Assembly (NCBI GenBank): GCA_031308135.1
Contig: JAHLJT010009436.1
Span: 222,437,977-222,501,976, forward strand
Direction: 5' to 3'
DNA from: Acheta domesticus
Lineage: Eukaryota > Arthropoda > Insecta > Orthoptera > Gryllidae
Length of the DNA stretch: 64,000 nt
Shown here: piece after piece, positions 33,411 to 45,057 of the stretch
How the letters are laid out: the number at the start of each line of letters is the position of its first letter
Numbering within the stretch: the stretch's first letter is position 1
The notes under the pieces: model-generated
The model's input: the letters and a program-made list of their open reading frames with translations, nothing else
What the model was told of the DNA's origin: nothing
Databases searched by the model: none
Translations under genes and position numbers: made by a program

Positions 33411-35030
33411 ACACGTGGGAGTAAATATCTAATGCCAAGTTTCAGGAAAAGGAAGGAGTATTGAATGGTTTTTTAAAATAAATGACCAATAATTTCGTTT
33501 TTTCAAAATTTAAAATATAGAGGAATTTTAATATTAATTTTCAAATAATAAATTTTAATAAATAATTTTAATAAATTGTATAAAAAAAAGAATAAAAAGC
33601 TTTAAAAATCGACTCCTCGGACGCACGGGAGAACCTCAAGTGGATCTATTGCAGTTCTGCCTGTGACTTCAAAGAAAAGGCACTCAAAAGTTTTAGAGAT
33701 AAATTCCGTTCTTTGTAATGACTAGGTATCGGATGCTTCGGAAATTGCCTATTTTATTCTAATGAACATAAAATTATTAATTTTCCTTCATTTTATATGG
33801 TGCAATATGGAGCAAATACAAAAGCTCTGCTAAATTTAGATGCAAGTGCAATGAAATATATTAGTACCTTTCCCTTCCAATTTTGTATTTTTGCCGTCAT
33901 TTTCCAAATATTTTTGTTGTTGCTGTTGTTGTAATTTTCAGGCATCTGAAACGCAGGTCTTGGTTTCTTAATCCGGCAGTAGGCGTGCGGGTTGCCTCAG
34001 TCACCTCAGCATTATTTTGAGCTCATTGTACTTTCAGTTTTATTTATAATCTTGCGAGCTTCTCAATATCTTTCGAGGAAAGCTTTGTGCACATATCTCG
34101 ACCCTTCTGTTTCAACTGCTTCCTGTCCTTTCCTGGAAATTTCGTCGCAACGGCGATGGCGCGCTGCGTGGGAGCCACCGAGTCACCTCGCACAACCTTT
34201 GTTATCGCTTCCTGCCACGCTGTTCACAGTAGTTCACCCAAAGGAAAGGGGTCTCGTGGAGCTTCGATACTACTCCACAGAAGTCAATGATTCACAATTT
34301 CAGCTTTTACGATTTTTTAATTACAATTAATCGCTTATCTTGTATTGAAACGAAAAATAATGGAATAATTGAAAAACATTGTACTCGTACATATAAAACT
34401 TTATATGCATCATTTCATGTATACATACTTTTGACGAATTTAAAATAATGTTAAACGTGTGTATATAATACTAAATAATGTATTTTGAATTATTGAGTTG
34501 AATAGGCTGATGTGCCGTGACCGCTGTTGTTTGGCCGCCGACTGAGTCGACAAATACAAAGGCCATGTCGGCTTACATAAACTATTTCACAATAAATTAC
34601 TACGCCCAATTACAAAACGTTTTGATGCAAGGAAAATAGTACCCACCTCATTTTTGTTTAGCATATGCTTTTTTCTTATATACTCGTGAAATTATGACCA
34701 AATATTCATTGTATTTAATAAATATGCCTTATATTCGGGTTTGTAAGAAACTTCAATGACATTACAATTGGTACGCAACGAATTATCTTCCCTCAAGCAC
34801 TATAAATATAGAAAAACAATAAAAATTTATTTTCAGAGTCTTTGTTTGCCTTAATTCTTTCAAAAAATGTATTGATTGTCTCTATAAAATTATTTCCAGT
34901 CAATCGATAAATTGTTACTTTTCAACAAATTAATCGTTTAATTGAAATTGTATTTTCTTTCGATTAAAATGAATTGAAAGTGTTGCGATCACTACATGCG
35001 GCGACTTTATATCCCGTACATGCATTGAGG
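33411..35030. other. AT-rich stretch with no recognised feature
   Basis: A 112-codon plus-strand frame (33992-34330) with a hydrophobic start has no identifiable domain. A pyrimidine tract with a GTTGTTGCTG run and an acceptor-like ttttcag lies at 33913-33941, but no exon could be confirmed. Confidence 0.35.
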
Positions 35031-35034
35031 GGCG

Positions 35035-35250
35035 AAGCTACTGTGCAGTCCTGCGCTTGGCCGAGCGGCCGAGCGCTCGAGACGCTCGAGCGCTCGAGCG
35101 CCCGGGCGCTCGGCGACTCCCGCGTCCCGGCGGGAGCCGCAAGGCGGCTGGTCGAAATGTCCGTTAAACAGCTATCTCTTCCCCCCCAAGCAAGATCCCC
35201 CACCCTTCGCCGAGCGTCGGCGCGGAGCCCGAGAGTCTCGAGCGGTTGTT
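35035..35250. other. CpG-rich island with gagcgctc palindromes
   Basis: At 35058-35112 the motif gagcgctcgag and its relatives repeat four to five times (ccgagcgctcgagacgctcg, then agcgctcgagcgcccggg). They form overlapping perfect palindromes able to fold in several registers. The island ends near 35250. Confidence 0.55.
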
Positions 35251-35339
35251 TTCGCCTGATTGCAGAGCTCTAGTCTCGACCCCTCCCCCAGAGTCGCAAC
35301 GGACAAGTACGAAATGACTGCAATCGCGACGGTGTTGGT

Positions 35340-35341
35340 GG

Positions 35342-35384
<43 letters not shown>

Positions 35385-35500
35385 CGTGCGTGTGTGTGTG
35401 TGCGTGCGTGTGTGTGTGTGTGTGTGCGTGTGTGTGCGTGCGCGCGCGTGTGTATGTGCGTTTGTTTGCGTGTGTGTGTGTGTATGTATGTATTTAGATG
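35340..35500 (+). repeat. (TG)n microsatellite with CG interruptions
   Basis: About 155 bp of tgtgtg with tgcgtgcg and cgcgcg interruptions. Alternating purine-pyrimidine DNA of this length can adopt Z-DNA. The Cys/Val-rich frames here (87 and 109 codons) come from the repeat. Confidence 0.95.
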
Positions 35501-35652
35501 TATGTGTTGGTGCTTGTTGGTAGTTGGTGAGTGGCTGGTTGGGGGTGGTGCGCGTTGGTTGTCACCTCGTTGGCTGCGTGTTGTGCTAGTGGTTTGGTGC
35601 CTTGGGGCACTGCTGGTGTTGTGGTTATTGTTGTTGGTAGAGGAGGTGGTGA

Positions 35653-35895
35653 TGCTCGTGTGTTGGCAGTGGTGATGGTAATTATGATTGTGGTAGTGAT
35701 GGTGATTCTGGTGGTAATGCTGGCGGTATAAGTGGTGGTAATGCTAGTGGTATTGGTGGTGGTAATGCTGGTGGTATTGGTGGTAGTATTAGCGATTATA
35801 TTGGTGGTGGTGATGGTTGTGGTAGTGGTGGTTGTGGCGGTATGGGTGGTGGCCGAGGGTGGGTGGAAGAATGGGTAGCGCCAGCAGAGCCCTGA
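35653..35895 (+). repeat. GGT-type cryptic repeat with a 24-bp unit and an open Gly-rich frame
   Basis: A 24-bp unit (ggtggtaatgctggtggtat, then tggt) is repeated about four times at 35719-35815 within a longer GGT-rich region. The frame from 35653 to the TGA at 35893-35895 stays open for 80 codons and would read as an 8-residue Gly-Gly-Asn-Ala-Gly/Ser-Gly-Ile-Ser/Gly repeat. There is no upstream ATG in frame. Gly-rich structural proteins of insects have such repeats, but so does any translated GGT minisatellite. Treated here as a repeat, with a coding role unproven. Confidence 0.65.
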
Positions 35896-37264
35896 ACCGC
35901 CACCGGCGGCGCCTCGGGCGTCGCGTGACAGCGGTCCGCTCTAGCAACGTTCCCATTTCGTCTTCCTGGTCTCTTCTTTACGTAAGGGATGCCTCGTGAG
36001 CACGATACACGCTTTTTAGGAGCAACGGAGAAGCGTGTTCGCAGAAACTTGCTCTCTGGTCTTCCAGTTAGGTACTAAAATACGTTATTGATCTGTTTTG
36101 TACGTGATGGTTTCATATGATTTGAAGTTACAATAATCCTTAAATCTGGAGTTACAATTGTGTGCGGTGCATTTTAAAAATCATAAACATTTCCATGGGA
36201 AACTAAAATATATTATATTATTCGTGTTATTGATAATCAGAGAAACGTATTGGAAAATCTAAAATTTGTTCATCTTCTGAGTAATCGTGGAAGAAAATTA
36301 ACACTTCCATGAACATAACAGATTATTCCGGGATAAACTATGAATTTATAATCCGAGGACACTTGACTAAAATTAAAATAATGAAACTAAAAAAAAGAAT
36401 AATTTTCGAGAGGGAGAAGAATTTGCAACAAAAATCTACGAGCTCATACATTAGCTCATATCCTCACAAAACACTAGCCAGATACGTCACTTAAATCCTC
36501 CATTTCTGAAAGAGTGGCATTGACCTCCCAATTCACTGAGGGTTCATTTCATAAACGAACTGCTTTCTTCAATGTCGGTTTCGTGTTTTGATGAACGTTC
36601 TCTTAAGCGAAACCGCTCGTGATGCTGCTTGCAAATGAAAATCATGAAAGGAAAATGCGCTTTCTCGGCCACAGTTTTCCCTCGTTAAAGTGCGTTCCAG
36701 GCGTTTAGAGGCGGGCGGAGCAGTGAGAGTGTTGGGTCTGCCTTTCTCCCACGCTCAAGATGTTCGAGAGTCTCGAAGCGTCAAGATCGCTGCCGACTCC
36801 GCCCCTCTGGGCGTCCGCGGCCGAGGGTAGAGCGGGGGAGAATGGCAGATGGGAATATTACGTGTGGCGGCGTTATTGGAAAAGAGTGACTTTCACTCAT
36901 TCGTTCACCGCACTTCATAGTGTCCGCTTCGATCTTGACCAGTGACTGTGATAATTTCTTATGGTCTGCACACATGCGATCTCCATTTTAATCGGAGAAC
37001 AAGTGGTTTACTATGAAATAGTGGGTATTGTATTTGTTCGTTGTTTTAATGTTCTGTGAAATTATCATCGGAAGATATACTACTGGGAAAGGTTATTATA
37101 ATCGTGATTTTTTCTGTTTGAATATTTATTACGTGCACATTTGACTAATTGCAGTATCCTGAATCGTTGTTGTTAACTAATATTACGTTATTTAAATCTA
37201 TTTTCAATAACTCTTAATCCTGAATAAGCACTAGCCCCTCAATTGGTTTGACTTAATAAAATAA
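35896..37264. other. Mixed stretch with a CpG-rich patch at 36690-36850
   Basis: A CpG-rich segment (aggcgggcggagcagtgag, then cgtccgcggccgagg) lies at 36700-36840. The rest is AT-rich with frames of 61-64 codons only. Confidence 0.4.
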
Positions 37265-37269
37265 TAAAT

Positions 37270-37395
37270 GAAATGAGACAATGGTGGAATGAGAGACAGG
37301 CGAAACAAGATCGCTGCAAGAAAACCTGTTGCTATCCCGCTTTTTCCACTACAAAATTCCACGAGGATCCACCGCTACACGCCACCCGATGCAAA
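37270..37395 (-). mobile_element. SINE-like repeat family D, fragment
   Basis: In reverse complement this shares an ordered set of short blocks with 58500-58640. Both have a tgtggag or cgtggaa start, a ttt.gtagtgg block, a aaag..gg block, and an end of the form ctctcattccaccattg against cttctcatttcgccactg. Identity is low, so the relationship is tentative. Confidence 0.35.
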
Positions 37396-39239
37396 TATCG
37401 TTGACCTAATGAAATTTTGTTGTCCACTCATGGTCATTTTTAAGTTAATGTTTTAAGGCCTCTCGTCCATATCTACCTAGTGAAAAAAGCGATGTCCGTA
37501 TAAGAGGTGATCATGCTTTTCTCCAGAATGCAAACGTTCTCGCTCTCTAAGTTGTTGCACCTTTACAAACTTTCAAGCTTGGTTTTCTTGAATCAGGGAA
37601 TTCTGAACATGCAATATGAATGCACCTAAACCATCAATATATTACCTGAGTCACTGTTTGTTGTTTCATGTTAGTGCTAATAAAATCATTTCTGCTTGAC
37701 TTTGGCCTCGAACCAACATTTCACTACGTGACTAGGTTTAGTGTCCTATTTGATTGTGATGTCTATCTCGTCTGGTCACTACCGGAGATTCAAATTGTGT
37801 CTCTTCCATGCATTCCGAGGTCCAAATGGGTAACTGGGTGTGTAGCTTAGTGCTGTGACGTACGTACTTACGCAAACCTCTTGAATGTCTGGAACTTTAA
37901 ACAGTTTGACTCCTCCGTTTCGACTTCTGCTAGTGCCAGGTTGGTGGATCCGCTTACGTGCACATGAAGGACTCTTTTGTGTTGGACCCGAATGGAGACT
38001 GGAGATTTGTTAGTTTTCATACGTCATATGGTATTTCAGTGTTTCTGGTCAATACACTGTCGTCTCCGTCTCCTCATACAAAGGCTATAGTCCTTGAAAT
38101 ATTGATGACCGTCATCGTGGTCTTGGTTAGTTGAGCAGAGTGCTTAATTTTGTTTAAATACTCTTCTTTTAAAATGTAAACTCGGCACATTGACGGACAT
38201 GACTAAACGTGTAATGTGCGTCATAAAGTCCAGCAGGATGCGAATCGCAGCTGTGCATATAGCAAGAAAAAAATATAACACACAGTAGTACTCATGAGTA
38301 GAAATAACAAAAATGTGTTATTGAAATTCACAGGAATTAGAATATTCTAATACAGAAAGAACGACAAAAAGCCGTTTCTTAAATATTTTGTGAGCGCTGC
38401 AACTAGTAGGTGTAACACAGTAATGAACATTATGTGTCCGTTGTCAACATCCCAGTATTTAGAGATAATGTAGACACCCGATTGCAAGTTATTAACAAAT
38501 ATTCCTGACCAATTGGTGATTAAATATTAGTTTCTTTTGTTTTTATAACTCAAGAAATTAAAATTTTAAACATTTGTACAAATGTTTACTATCATTTCTG
38601 CCCACGGTCTTTCGTTTTATTCTGGTTGCAATTTCTATATAGTGAGAAAACAACATGAACGTTCTATTAATTTCTTCCTTCATCAGTTACTAGATCTTTG
38701 CAACATCGTATTACTGAACTGTGACTATCTAACTTCTCGTTTGACAAATTAGATGAACAGGAAATGAAAATAGTTCATGATGAAATATACGACAGATTTT
38801 GTTGAAATCAATTAGTGAAGAATTAATTTTTAGACAACCATAATAAAAGCGGTTCTTTCAAAGCATGCACAGCGTGCTAAAAGGTTAATTTTTTAGCATT
38901 AGTGCTAAAAATGAGAAGATGCTCAAATGTTCAGATGAATCTGTAAATTCAATTAAGAAAATAAAATACTTTCGCCAAACCACATCAGTTACTACTGGCA
39001 TTATGTGATTTGTGTACTTGAATAAAAAAAATAAGTCACTTAGCCTGCCTAAAAAATAGGGAATGACACACTTGGTAAAAGGTATTTTACTTGTACATAT
39101 GATATGATATAATGTTGATGTAACTTTTACTAATCGTATTATAAATAACGATTATTCATTTTTTCCTTATTTGTTAAGGCTTTTTACACCCGCTTTTTCC
39201 CCTAGCTCTCTTCTTTTCCAAGCCTGTTACACGCTCTTT
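37396..39239. other. AT-rich stretch with no recognised feature
   Basis: About 1.8 kb without frames over 60 codons or recognised repeats. Confidence 0.45.
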
Positions 39240-39470
39240 CGTCTGTATCTTGAACCATACATCAGTCACAGGACACCAGAACACTCGCAGTCTTCTTGGA
39301 TGTGGGCTTAGTAGAGCGCGAGGCCCTCCACAATGACGCCCTCAAAAGACGAGGAACAAATACCATTACCCAAGGTGGGATTCGAAACCGCAAAACTTTG
39401 GAACAAGACACTGTCAGGACGCAACCGATGCCATACAGTTTTTTTATATTTCAGGACGCAACCGAGGCCA
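39240..39470 (-). mobile_element. SINE family B, copy B2
   Basis: The reverse complement gives gcggtttcgaatcccacctt (a B box), then the same body as copy B1 at 45.9 kb: ttgggtaat, a cctcg block, ggagggcctcgcgctctact, and gcgagtgttctggtg followed by tgatgtatgg. The tRNA head is disturbed: the 18-bp string caggacgcaaccgaggcc occurs twice (39416 and 39452, with a change) around a T run, as a small internal duplication. The 3' end is near 39240. Confidence 0.75.
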
Positions 39471-39940
39471 GACGGCTTATTTATATTTCTAAAATAATTC
39501 TATTATTAATGCATATTATCTCTAATAGAATGGAATTGGTATTTATGAAAATTGAATAGCTTATTTCTAAAGTGTCGTACGTACATTTCCGTTTGTTTTC
39601 TAGTTTCACGCATCAATATTTTTTAAGACATGTCTCCATCATGCGGCCAAATATTGTGTTTAAAATTGCACTTCTGTGTCAAAGGAGATATCCGAAAACC
39701 GTTGAGACGTCTTGTATAAAAATGCTGAATGATAATTTCCCTTCCTGAAAGCCGTGTTTCATGGATATGTATCTTGAATTATAGATAATAAAAAATGACT
39801 GGTTTGCCCAGGGAGATCCGATATTATTCTATCTGCATGGCTACATACGAGTATGTCGGTTATTCAGGGACTGTGTGGACCCAAGTAACTAGAGGCAAAC
39901 GCTTTGTGTAGTCGTTGAAATGCACAGATACGAAGCTGCA
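39471..39940. other. AT-rich stretch with no recognised feature
   Basis: Nothing recognised. Confidence 0.4.
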
Positions 39941-40443
39941 AGATTGATTGATGTTTCCGAACGTGTCAACTGCTGTGATCATTATTCCGACAAGTTTAGT
40001 GCATGTTATACCCGGGAGCTGGCAAGGTTCTTGCCCGCTGGTGCGAGACTCGGCGCCACGTCGGCTGGCGGGGTTCCCCTTCAGGTATCTTCCCCGTGTG
40101 GGACATTGCCCCAGCCGTGAAGCTCTGAGGTCTAAGCTCCCGACCGGTCTCTCGACGTGTTTGGTAGTGTAGTGCAGTGCGTGTAAGAGTGAAGAGAATG
40201 AAGAGAAAGGAGAGGAATGAGGAAGATAAGATCCCTGGTGTCGATCGAAGAAACCAAGGAAACCTTCCGGTCAGAGCAGCCGGCCGCTGGCAATATCTCC
40301 TCCAGACAGTGGCTGCATTCAACCCTGGTATCTAGCTAATATCGAATATCCGCCACCATCGAGAATCGAGCCCTAGGATTTCCCGGAGAGAGACGCTCCA
40401 GAGGCAACAGTAATACTGCCTGGAAGCCAACGCAGCCGGTCGA
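39941..40443 (-). mobile_element. SINE family A, copy A4
   Basis: The reverse complement runs from a decayed tRNA-like head (cgaccggctgcgttggc, near 40440) and a weak B box (agggctcgattctcg) through gcggccggctgctctgacc, the pyrimidine-rich block, ttacacgcactgcactacac, the gggagct block and the gccgacgtggcgccg block. It ends in the terminal cagttgacacgttcggaaac followed by atcaatcaatc. It is a full-length but diverged copy whose AATC-type tail is at 39941-39953. Confidence 0.88.
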
Positions 40444-40600
40444 ATAGCGAGGGTAGAGACGCGGCGCGCCAGGAATCCGGGAGCTGGCGGGGCTTTTCCA
40501 CGGCCCGCGGCCGACCAGCTGCCCGCCACGCGCAATTAGGCGGCGCGCCGCGGCGCCTGGGCGGCGCGGACGTGCGCGGGGCGCAGTCGACCCAAAGCAT
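40444..40600. other. CpG-rich island
   Basis: A dense CG block with repeated ggcgcgcc sites (near 40461 and 40542), abutting the 5' end of SINE copy A4. Overlapping frames on the minus strand are compositional. Confidence 0.5.
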
Positions 40601-40639
40601 CGATTTGCGTCAAAGCTTAAAGTGTACTTTACGACTAGT

Positions 40640-40745
40640 AGCATATTTACCCCTAGTAATATATTTTACTCCTAGTAATATATTTTACTCCTGGTAATAT
40701 ATTTTACTCCTAGTAATATATTTTACTCCTGGTAGTATGCTTTAC
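40640..40745 (+). repeat. 19-bp AT-rich minisatellite (about 5 units)
   Basis: The unit tcctagtaatatattttac is repeated about five times with alternating cctag and cctgg variants; the outer units are more diverged (ctagtagcatatttac, ctggtagtatgctttac). Just beyond it, at 40755-40830, the string gtctacg/cgtagac recurs several times in both orientations. Confidence 0.85.
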
Positions 40746-41822
40746 GCGAGGTAGACTATAAGTACTTACTTAAAGTCTACGTCTACGCGTAGACAACTTG
40801 CACTGCGTAGACAAGGGAAATCTATGTAGACTGAGGCAATGCATATATGCATATAATTTGTCGGGAACGGACGAATCTAAGAGGTGCAAGCCCCTCCTCA
40901 AGTGAACATTTATTTGCAATGATATTCAATTTATTCAAAACCATTAGTACCACACATTGATTGTATACATCCAGAGGAGGGCTATCAATATGAATAATCT
41001 ATTTTAAAATTTCAAGTTAACAATTTTTCCCTACAAAAATATCCAGAGACCAGTCTGGATTTTTTTCTCCGCTGTGATATATTTTCTGGACTCGCCTCTG
41101 TTGCGGAGCGAGGAGGAAATTGGCGACATGATTAGAAATCTGCACAATATTTCTGTGTACCGGTGACATTGCAATTGGAGGACACGAAACAGCCTCGCCT
41201 TCAGTGTTCACACTCAGATTTAAAAGTTAAGTATTGGACGGATTTAAATAAAAAGTCAATTATGTTAAAAAAACAAACAAACACTCCAACAACATACGAG
41301 CTCAAACATTGTATCTCCTGAAAATGGATAGTCACGAAATGCAAATGTCTGATCACAGCAGTACCAGAGTTCCGGACCTTCTCTATTCAGAAAGACATCA
41401 ACTGTTAAAGAAGACAAAATATTTAGGTCTTCGGTTACTAAATAAGGAGTTTTTATGGATATTCACTGTTTCGTTTTAATTAAAAAGTGCAATACGACGT
41501 GTCTCAATTTGAAACCCCATTTCAAGTGCATGTAAAATAATAAATCGACACACACAGTCAAAAATTAAGAACTCTAAAATGATTAAACTAGAAATTATAA
41601 TGCCAGTAAACATTTTGGGGACAAGTTCCCAATGTCAGTCAAACTTCAATTAATTAACATTTTTGGTTGTATATTATTTTATTTGCACTTGAAATGGGAT
41701 CACAAATTACTCCCGAAACGTTGTGTTTATTTTAATTAAAACAAAACATTGAATATTCATCAACGTATTGCACGAGTATATTAACCGTATAAGATATAAA
41801 TATTCAAAATCTCCTTTATAGA
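40746..41822. other. AT-rich stretch with no recognised feature
   Basis: Apart from the inverted cgtagac motifs at its start, nothing is recognised. A 64-codon minus frame is not called. Confidence 0.4.
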
Positions 41823-41827
41823 TACGT

Positions 41828-41865
41828 ATATTATTATTATTATTTATTTATTTATTTATTTTCGT
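41828..41865 (+). repeat. ATT then ATTT microsatellite
   Basis: attattattatt followed by tttatttatttatttat. A short simple repeat with no element attached. Confidence 0.85.
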
Positions 41866-41944
41866 TCATTGTATTTCGTTTCTGTGCATTCTTTGCCTTT
41901 ATTATTACGAGTATTATTAGTATTCCTATTTTTACCATCAGCGA

Positions 41945-42185
41945 TTTGCCATGCGACCTGTGTGGGGCGGAGCCTGGCCGCTAGTTGTGGTTGCGAGGTG
42001 GGTAGGCGGCGCGACGTCCGCCTGCGAGGCAGCTGAGCGCGTGACATCGGAAGGCAGAGGGAAGGAGGGAGGGAGGAGAAAGAGCCAGAGGACGTGGCTT
42101 CCCCGAAGAGGCAACCGGCGCCGCAGCCTCTGTTCGCTCTGTCGACGGGAAGAGCGACGAGGACTCACGGTTTTGCGAGGTGTTG
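41945..42185. other. CpG-rich island
   Basis: A GC-rich block with a purine-rich gggaaggagggagggaggag run at 42059-42080. Frames on both strands overlap. No specific motif is strong enough to call a promoter. Confidence 0.45.
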
Positions 42186-44060
42186 CTTTATGTTTGCCGT
42201 TATTATAAATTAAATCATTGTAGCTGTGGCATTCAAGGAAGTGTTGTATAATACTGTCTATATGTAGATTAAAATTATATTCAAAGAAACAATAATGTAA
42301 TGATAGATATTAATTCAAAAGAATGAAGTTTTAATACGGTACGAGGGAGGCGCGAGTATTGCCAACGTCATACGAGTAAATTTTCTTCTGAAGTTTGGAA
42401 GCATTAGTAGAAAAGAACGATTTACAGTGACAAGATGACGGGTGGCCTGGGCCTCGGAATACAGACAATTCAACGAAACATTTGACAAAACTCTGACCAA
42501 TGATTGATTAGTTCTCTACTGAAAACTTCCAGTGATTGATCAAAATCCTGTACTAGAATGAAGTTGGATCACAGTGCCTATCATTTTGCGACGAGCTGCA
42601 ACTATCTAAAATAAGAGAATCATACAACGTGAGTATTCGAGTTATTCCTGCTAATATTTATTTTCTTGACTTAACGCAGGAAGCGTTGGTTTGTTTCGGA
42701 TGTGTTCGGAGATTAGAGGAAACTGTTGTGGATGATGTTATTGACGCTGGTGATTTGTTACGAGCAGAGATCGGTGGCATGATTACTTGCTGTGCCGAGT
42801 TGAGCGTGCGACAACGGTGCGAGTTGAGCGTCCGTGGTAACTAATAGCAACGAGAGTAATAATAGCATCCAGAGTAATAATACTCTAGTGTCCGAGGCGT
42901 GCCATGACGGCAGCAACAGCAGTGCCAGAGAGTAAATGCGATTGATTGTACAAATGACTGAAAGGGGTTGGGCGGAGGCACAGTTTCTGATTGAGGTGGG
43001 TGTGGCGATGTCATTAGCAATATGAAAGGCGAGGCCTGGCCGCCATAGCAGCAGCAGTAGCAGGAGGAGGAATAAAGATAGAGGAAGAGGCGTGGTGGGA
43101 AGAGACGTTCCCACGGCGGTAGTGGTAACAGCAATAATGAGGGCGGGGAGGAAATGATCTCAAAAAGAATGTGGGAGTAGCGGAAGCGGCAGTGGTAGCG
43201 AGCTTCTTTGAGATTCGGTGCACGTTCTCTTGGGCGTCCTTACTGAGGTCCGCTGGAAAAAAAAATTGGGAAGCGAAAACTAGTTTAGCTGGTGTGAGAG
43301 AGTGACGACTGGAAACTTGGAATGATCTCTGTCCAGACAGATTGAGGTTACCTACAAATCATGGCGTTAAAGTCAATTGCAGAACCGTGCCTGCGTTGAA
43401 TTGCTCAGTTGCTTTCGAGAAACTTTTTTCTTTCCCTGGTACTAAAGAAATTGTACGGCATCTAATCCTTATAAGTTACTTTGGGGCACATCTTTTGAGC
43501 AACTCGACTTGAAAGATTGCGCTTATTTGTCGAGAGTTGCTCAACTTCTCTTGTGCAGAGCGTCTGTAGATGCTGTGCTATACAAACCCAGCGACCGATG
43601 AGTTTTATCGAATGATTACTTGCAAATATGTAGCAATTATAGTGGAATCCGAATTGTCATTTTGACTCGTTGCATTGAGCTGTCAAGCACTATAATATAT
43701 CAATATAGGAAACAATGGAATTACACTTTAATTTGAAACTTAGAGATCATCACGAGTGCAAATAGTCGTCCTCTTTATGGCCAGAGTAACGTCATGACTC
43801 GTCAATGAGTTTCCTTTCATCGAAGTAGACATGTGTACGTGTATGTGTTCTTTACGGCATACTTGACCATTTCATTTGCTGACAGCTTGAGAGAGCTTTA
43901 TGTCGTTCTTTGAAGTTTTAAGAAAGGGGATTGTTTCGGCTGATGAATAGTATGTCTTGTGTGTTATTTCTCTCTGGGATGAATAAGGAGTCGTGAATGA
44001 TGAACTGTCGGCATTTAAAATTATATAGATATAATCAATATTCTTTAAGTTCTTTATATC
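42186..44060. other. Mixed stretch; imperfect triplet-rich section at 42838-43205
   Basis: The section 42838-43205 is rich in agc, aat, ggc and gga triplets (agcaacagcagtgcc, agcagcagtagcaggaggag). On the minus strand it reads as Leu/Pro-rich or Thr-rich false frames. Elsewhere it is AT-rich with frames under 75 codons. Confidence 0.4.
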
Positions 44061-44067
44061 ATTGATG

Positions 44068-44148
44068 GGTCCGTATATTGTTTGACAATCACCTGATCTT
44101 TTAGTGTCTAAATTTTTAAAATGGCCGATTAAAATGTCATCTTAAAAG
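44068..44148 (+). repeat. Direct repeat, left copy (with an 87-bp deletion)
   Basis: It matches 44900-45057 through tgacaatcacctgatctttt and taaatttttaaaatg, then cgattaaaatg and catcttaaaa. Relative to the right copy it lacks the 87 bp between two atcttttattg strings. The repeat copies lie about 830 bp apart. Confidence 0.8.
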
Positions 44149-44449
44149 GCTTGCAGCTAAATTGAATGATAAGATACACATTCATACAGCCTACATTTTA
44201 TAAATTTTTTTATACTAAACAATTTGCCAAACAAAACATTCACAAATATACAAGAAACAAGTGATAGGTAGCGAAAAAGAGCCCTTCAATTACATAAAGA
44301 ACCTAGTTACATCCTTTGACAATTTATACCGCAACAATTCAAATGCAATGTGAACATTCTGGCTGTAACTCCCAATAGTATTTTCGTAGTCTCTAAATAG
44401 GAAGCAAACGTTCGCAACATTTTCTCATTTTCAGACCCTCGCTCATAAT
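44149..44449. other. AT-rich stretch inside a direct-repeat interval
   Basis: No recognised feature. Confidence 0.35.
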
Positions 44450-44880
44450 CCAATTCCAATGCGCTCCAAAGCCATTATTATTAACCTCGAAAAGAACGCA
44501 GCGCGCATTCGGCATAAACAGCCGCTGCTCCAGAACGCGCGCTTCCAGCGCAGAGGCAGGCGTCTCGCTCGCCGTCAGCGCAGCGCAGAGGCTGATCTCG
44601 TTTCGCAGTTCAGGGAATTAGCCCGTTGTATCCCGCAGTGGGAATGCTCCTACGTAACCCAATTAGAGCGCGTATACCGATGGCATATTGGCGTGAGCGT
44701 TGCCATGTCGGCGGGCGGCGGCCGCGCCGCGTCCTGTGAGACGCGGCCGCTTCCTCCGGCGCTCTCCCGTGGCGCGCACCGGCGCGGGAGGAGGAGGAGG
44801 AGGGGGAGGGGAGGGTTCAGCGACCAGCGGCCGCTGGAGCGATGCCACCGCCGCCTAGCCACAGTGGGGCGAAACTCACC
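44450..44880. other. CpG-rich island; 146-codon plus frame not supported as a gene
   Basis: The island contains ggaggaggaggagggggagg (44792-44811) and NotI-like gcggccgc sites (44728, 44745, 44829). The plus frame at 44459-44899 is Arg-rich and ends in low complexity. The minus frames overlap it. No domain is recognised. The island is framed by the direct repeat at 44068 and 44900. Confidence 0.45.
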
Positions 44881-44899
44881 ACCCCAAGAGCGTGGATAG

Positions 44900-45057
44900 G
44901 TCCATCTGACAATCACCTGATCTTTTATTGTAATCAAGATGGGTTCCATGGGTCTCATCTGGATTATACAATATCACAGACGATCAGAAACATAAGTTAA
45001 AAGCTTATCTTTTATTGCCTAAATTTTTAAAATGCCCGATTAAAATGACATCTTAAA
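44900..45057 (+). repeat. Direct repeat, right copy
   Basis: The longer partner of 44068-44148. It contains two atcttttattg strings 87 bp apart (44920 and 45007). The intervening 87 bp are what the left copy has lost. Confidence 0.8.

Noticed and set aside
35260..35675. Cys/Val-rich 87- and 109-codon frames
   Set aside because: Translation of a TG microsatellite.
44459..44899. 146-codon frame as a host gene
   Set aside because: Arg-rich frame over a CpG island with overlapping frames on the other strand and no recognised domain.
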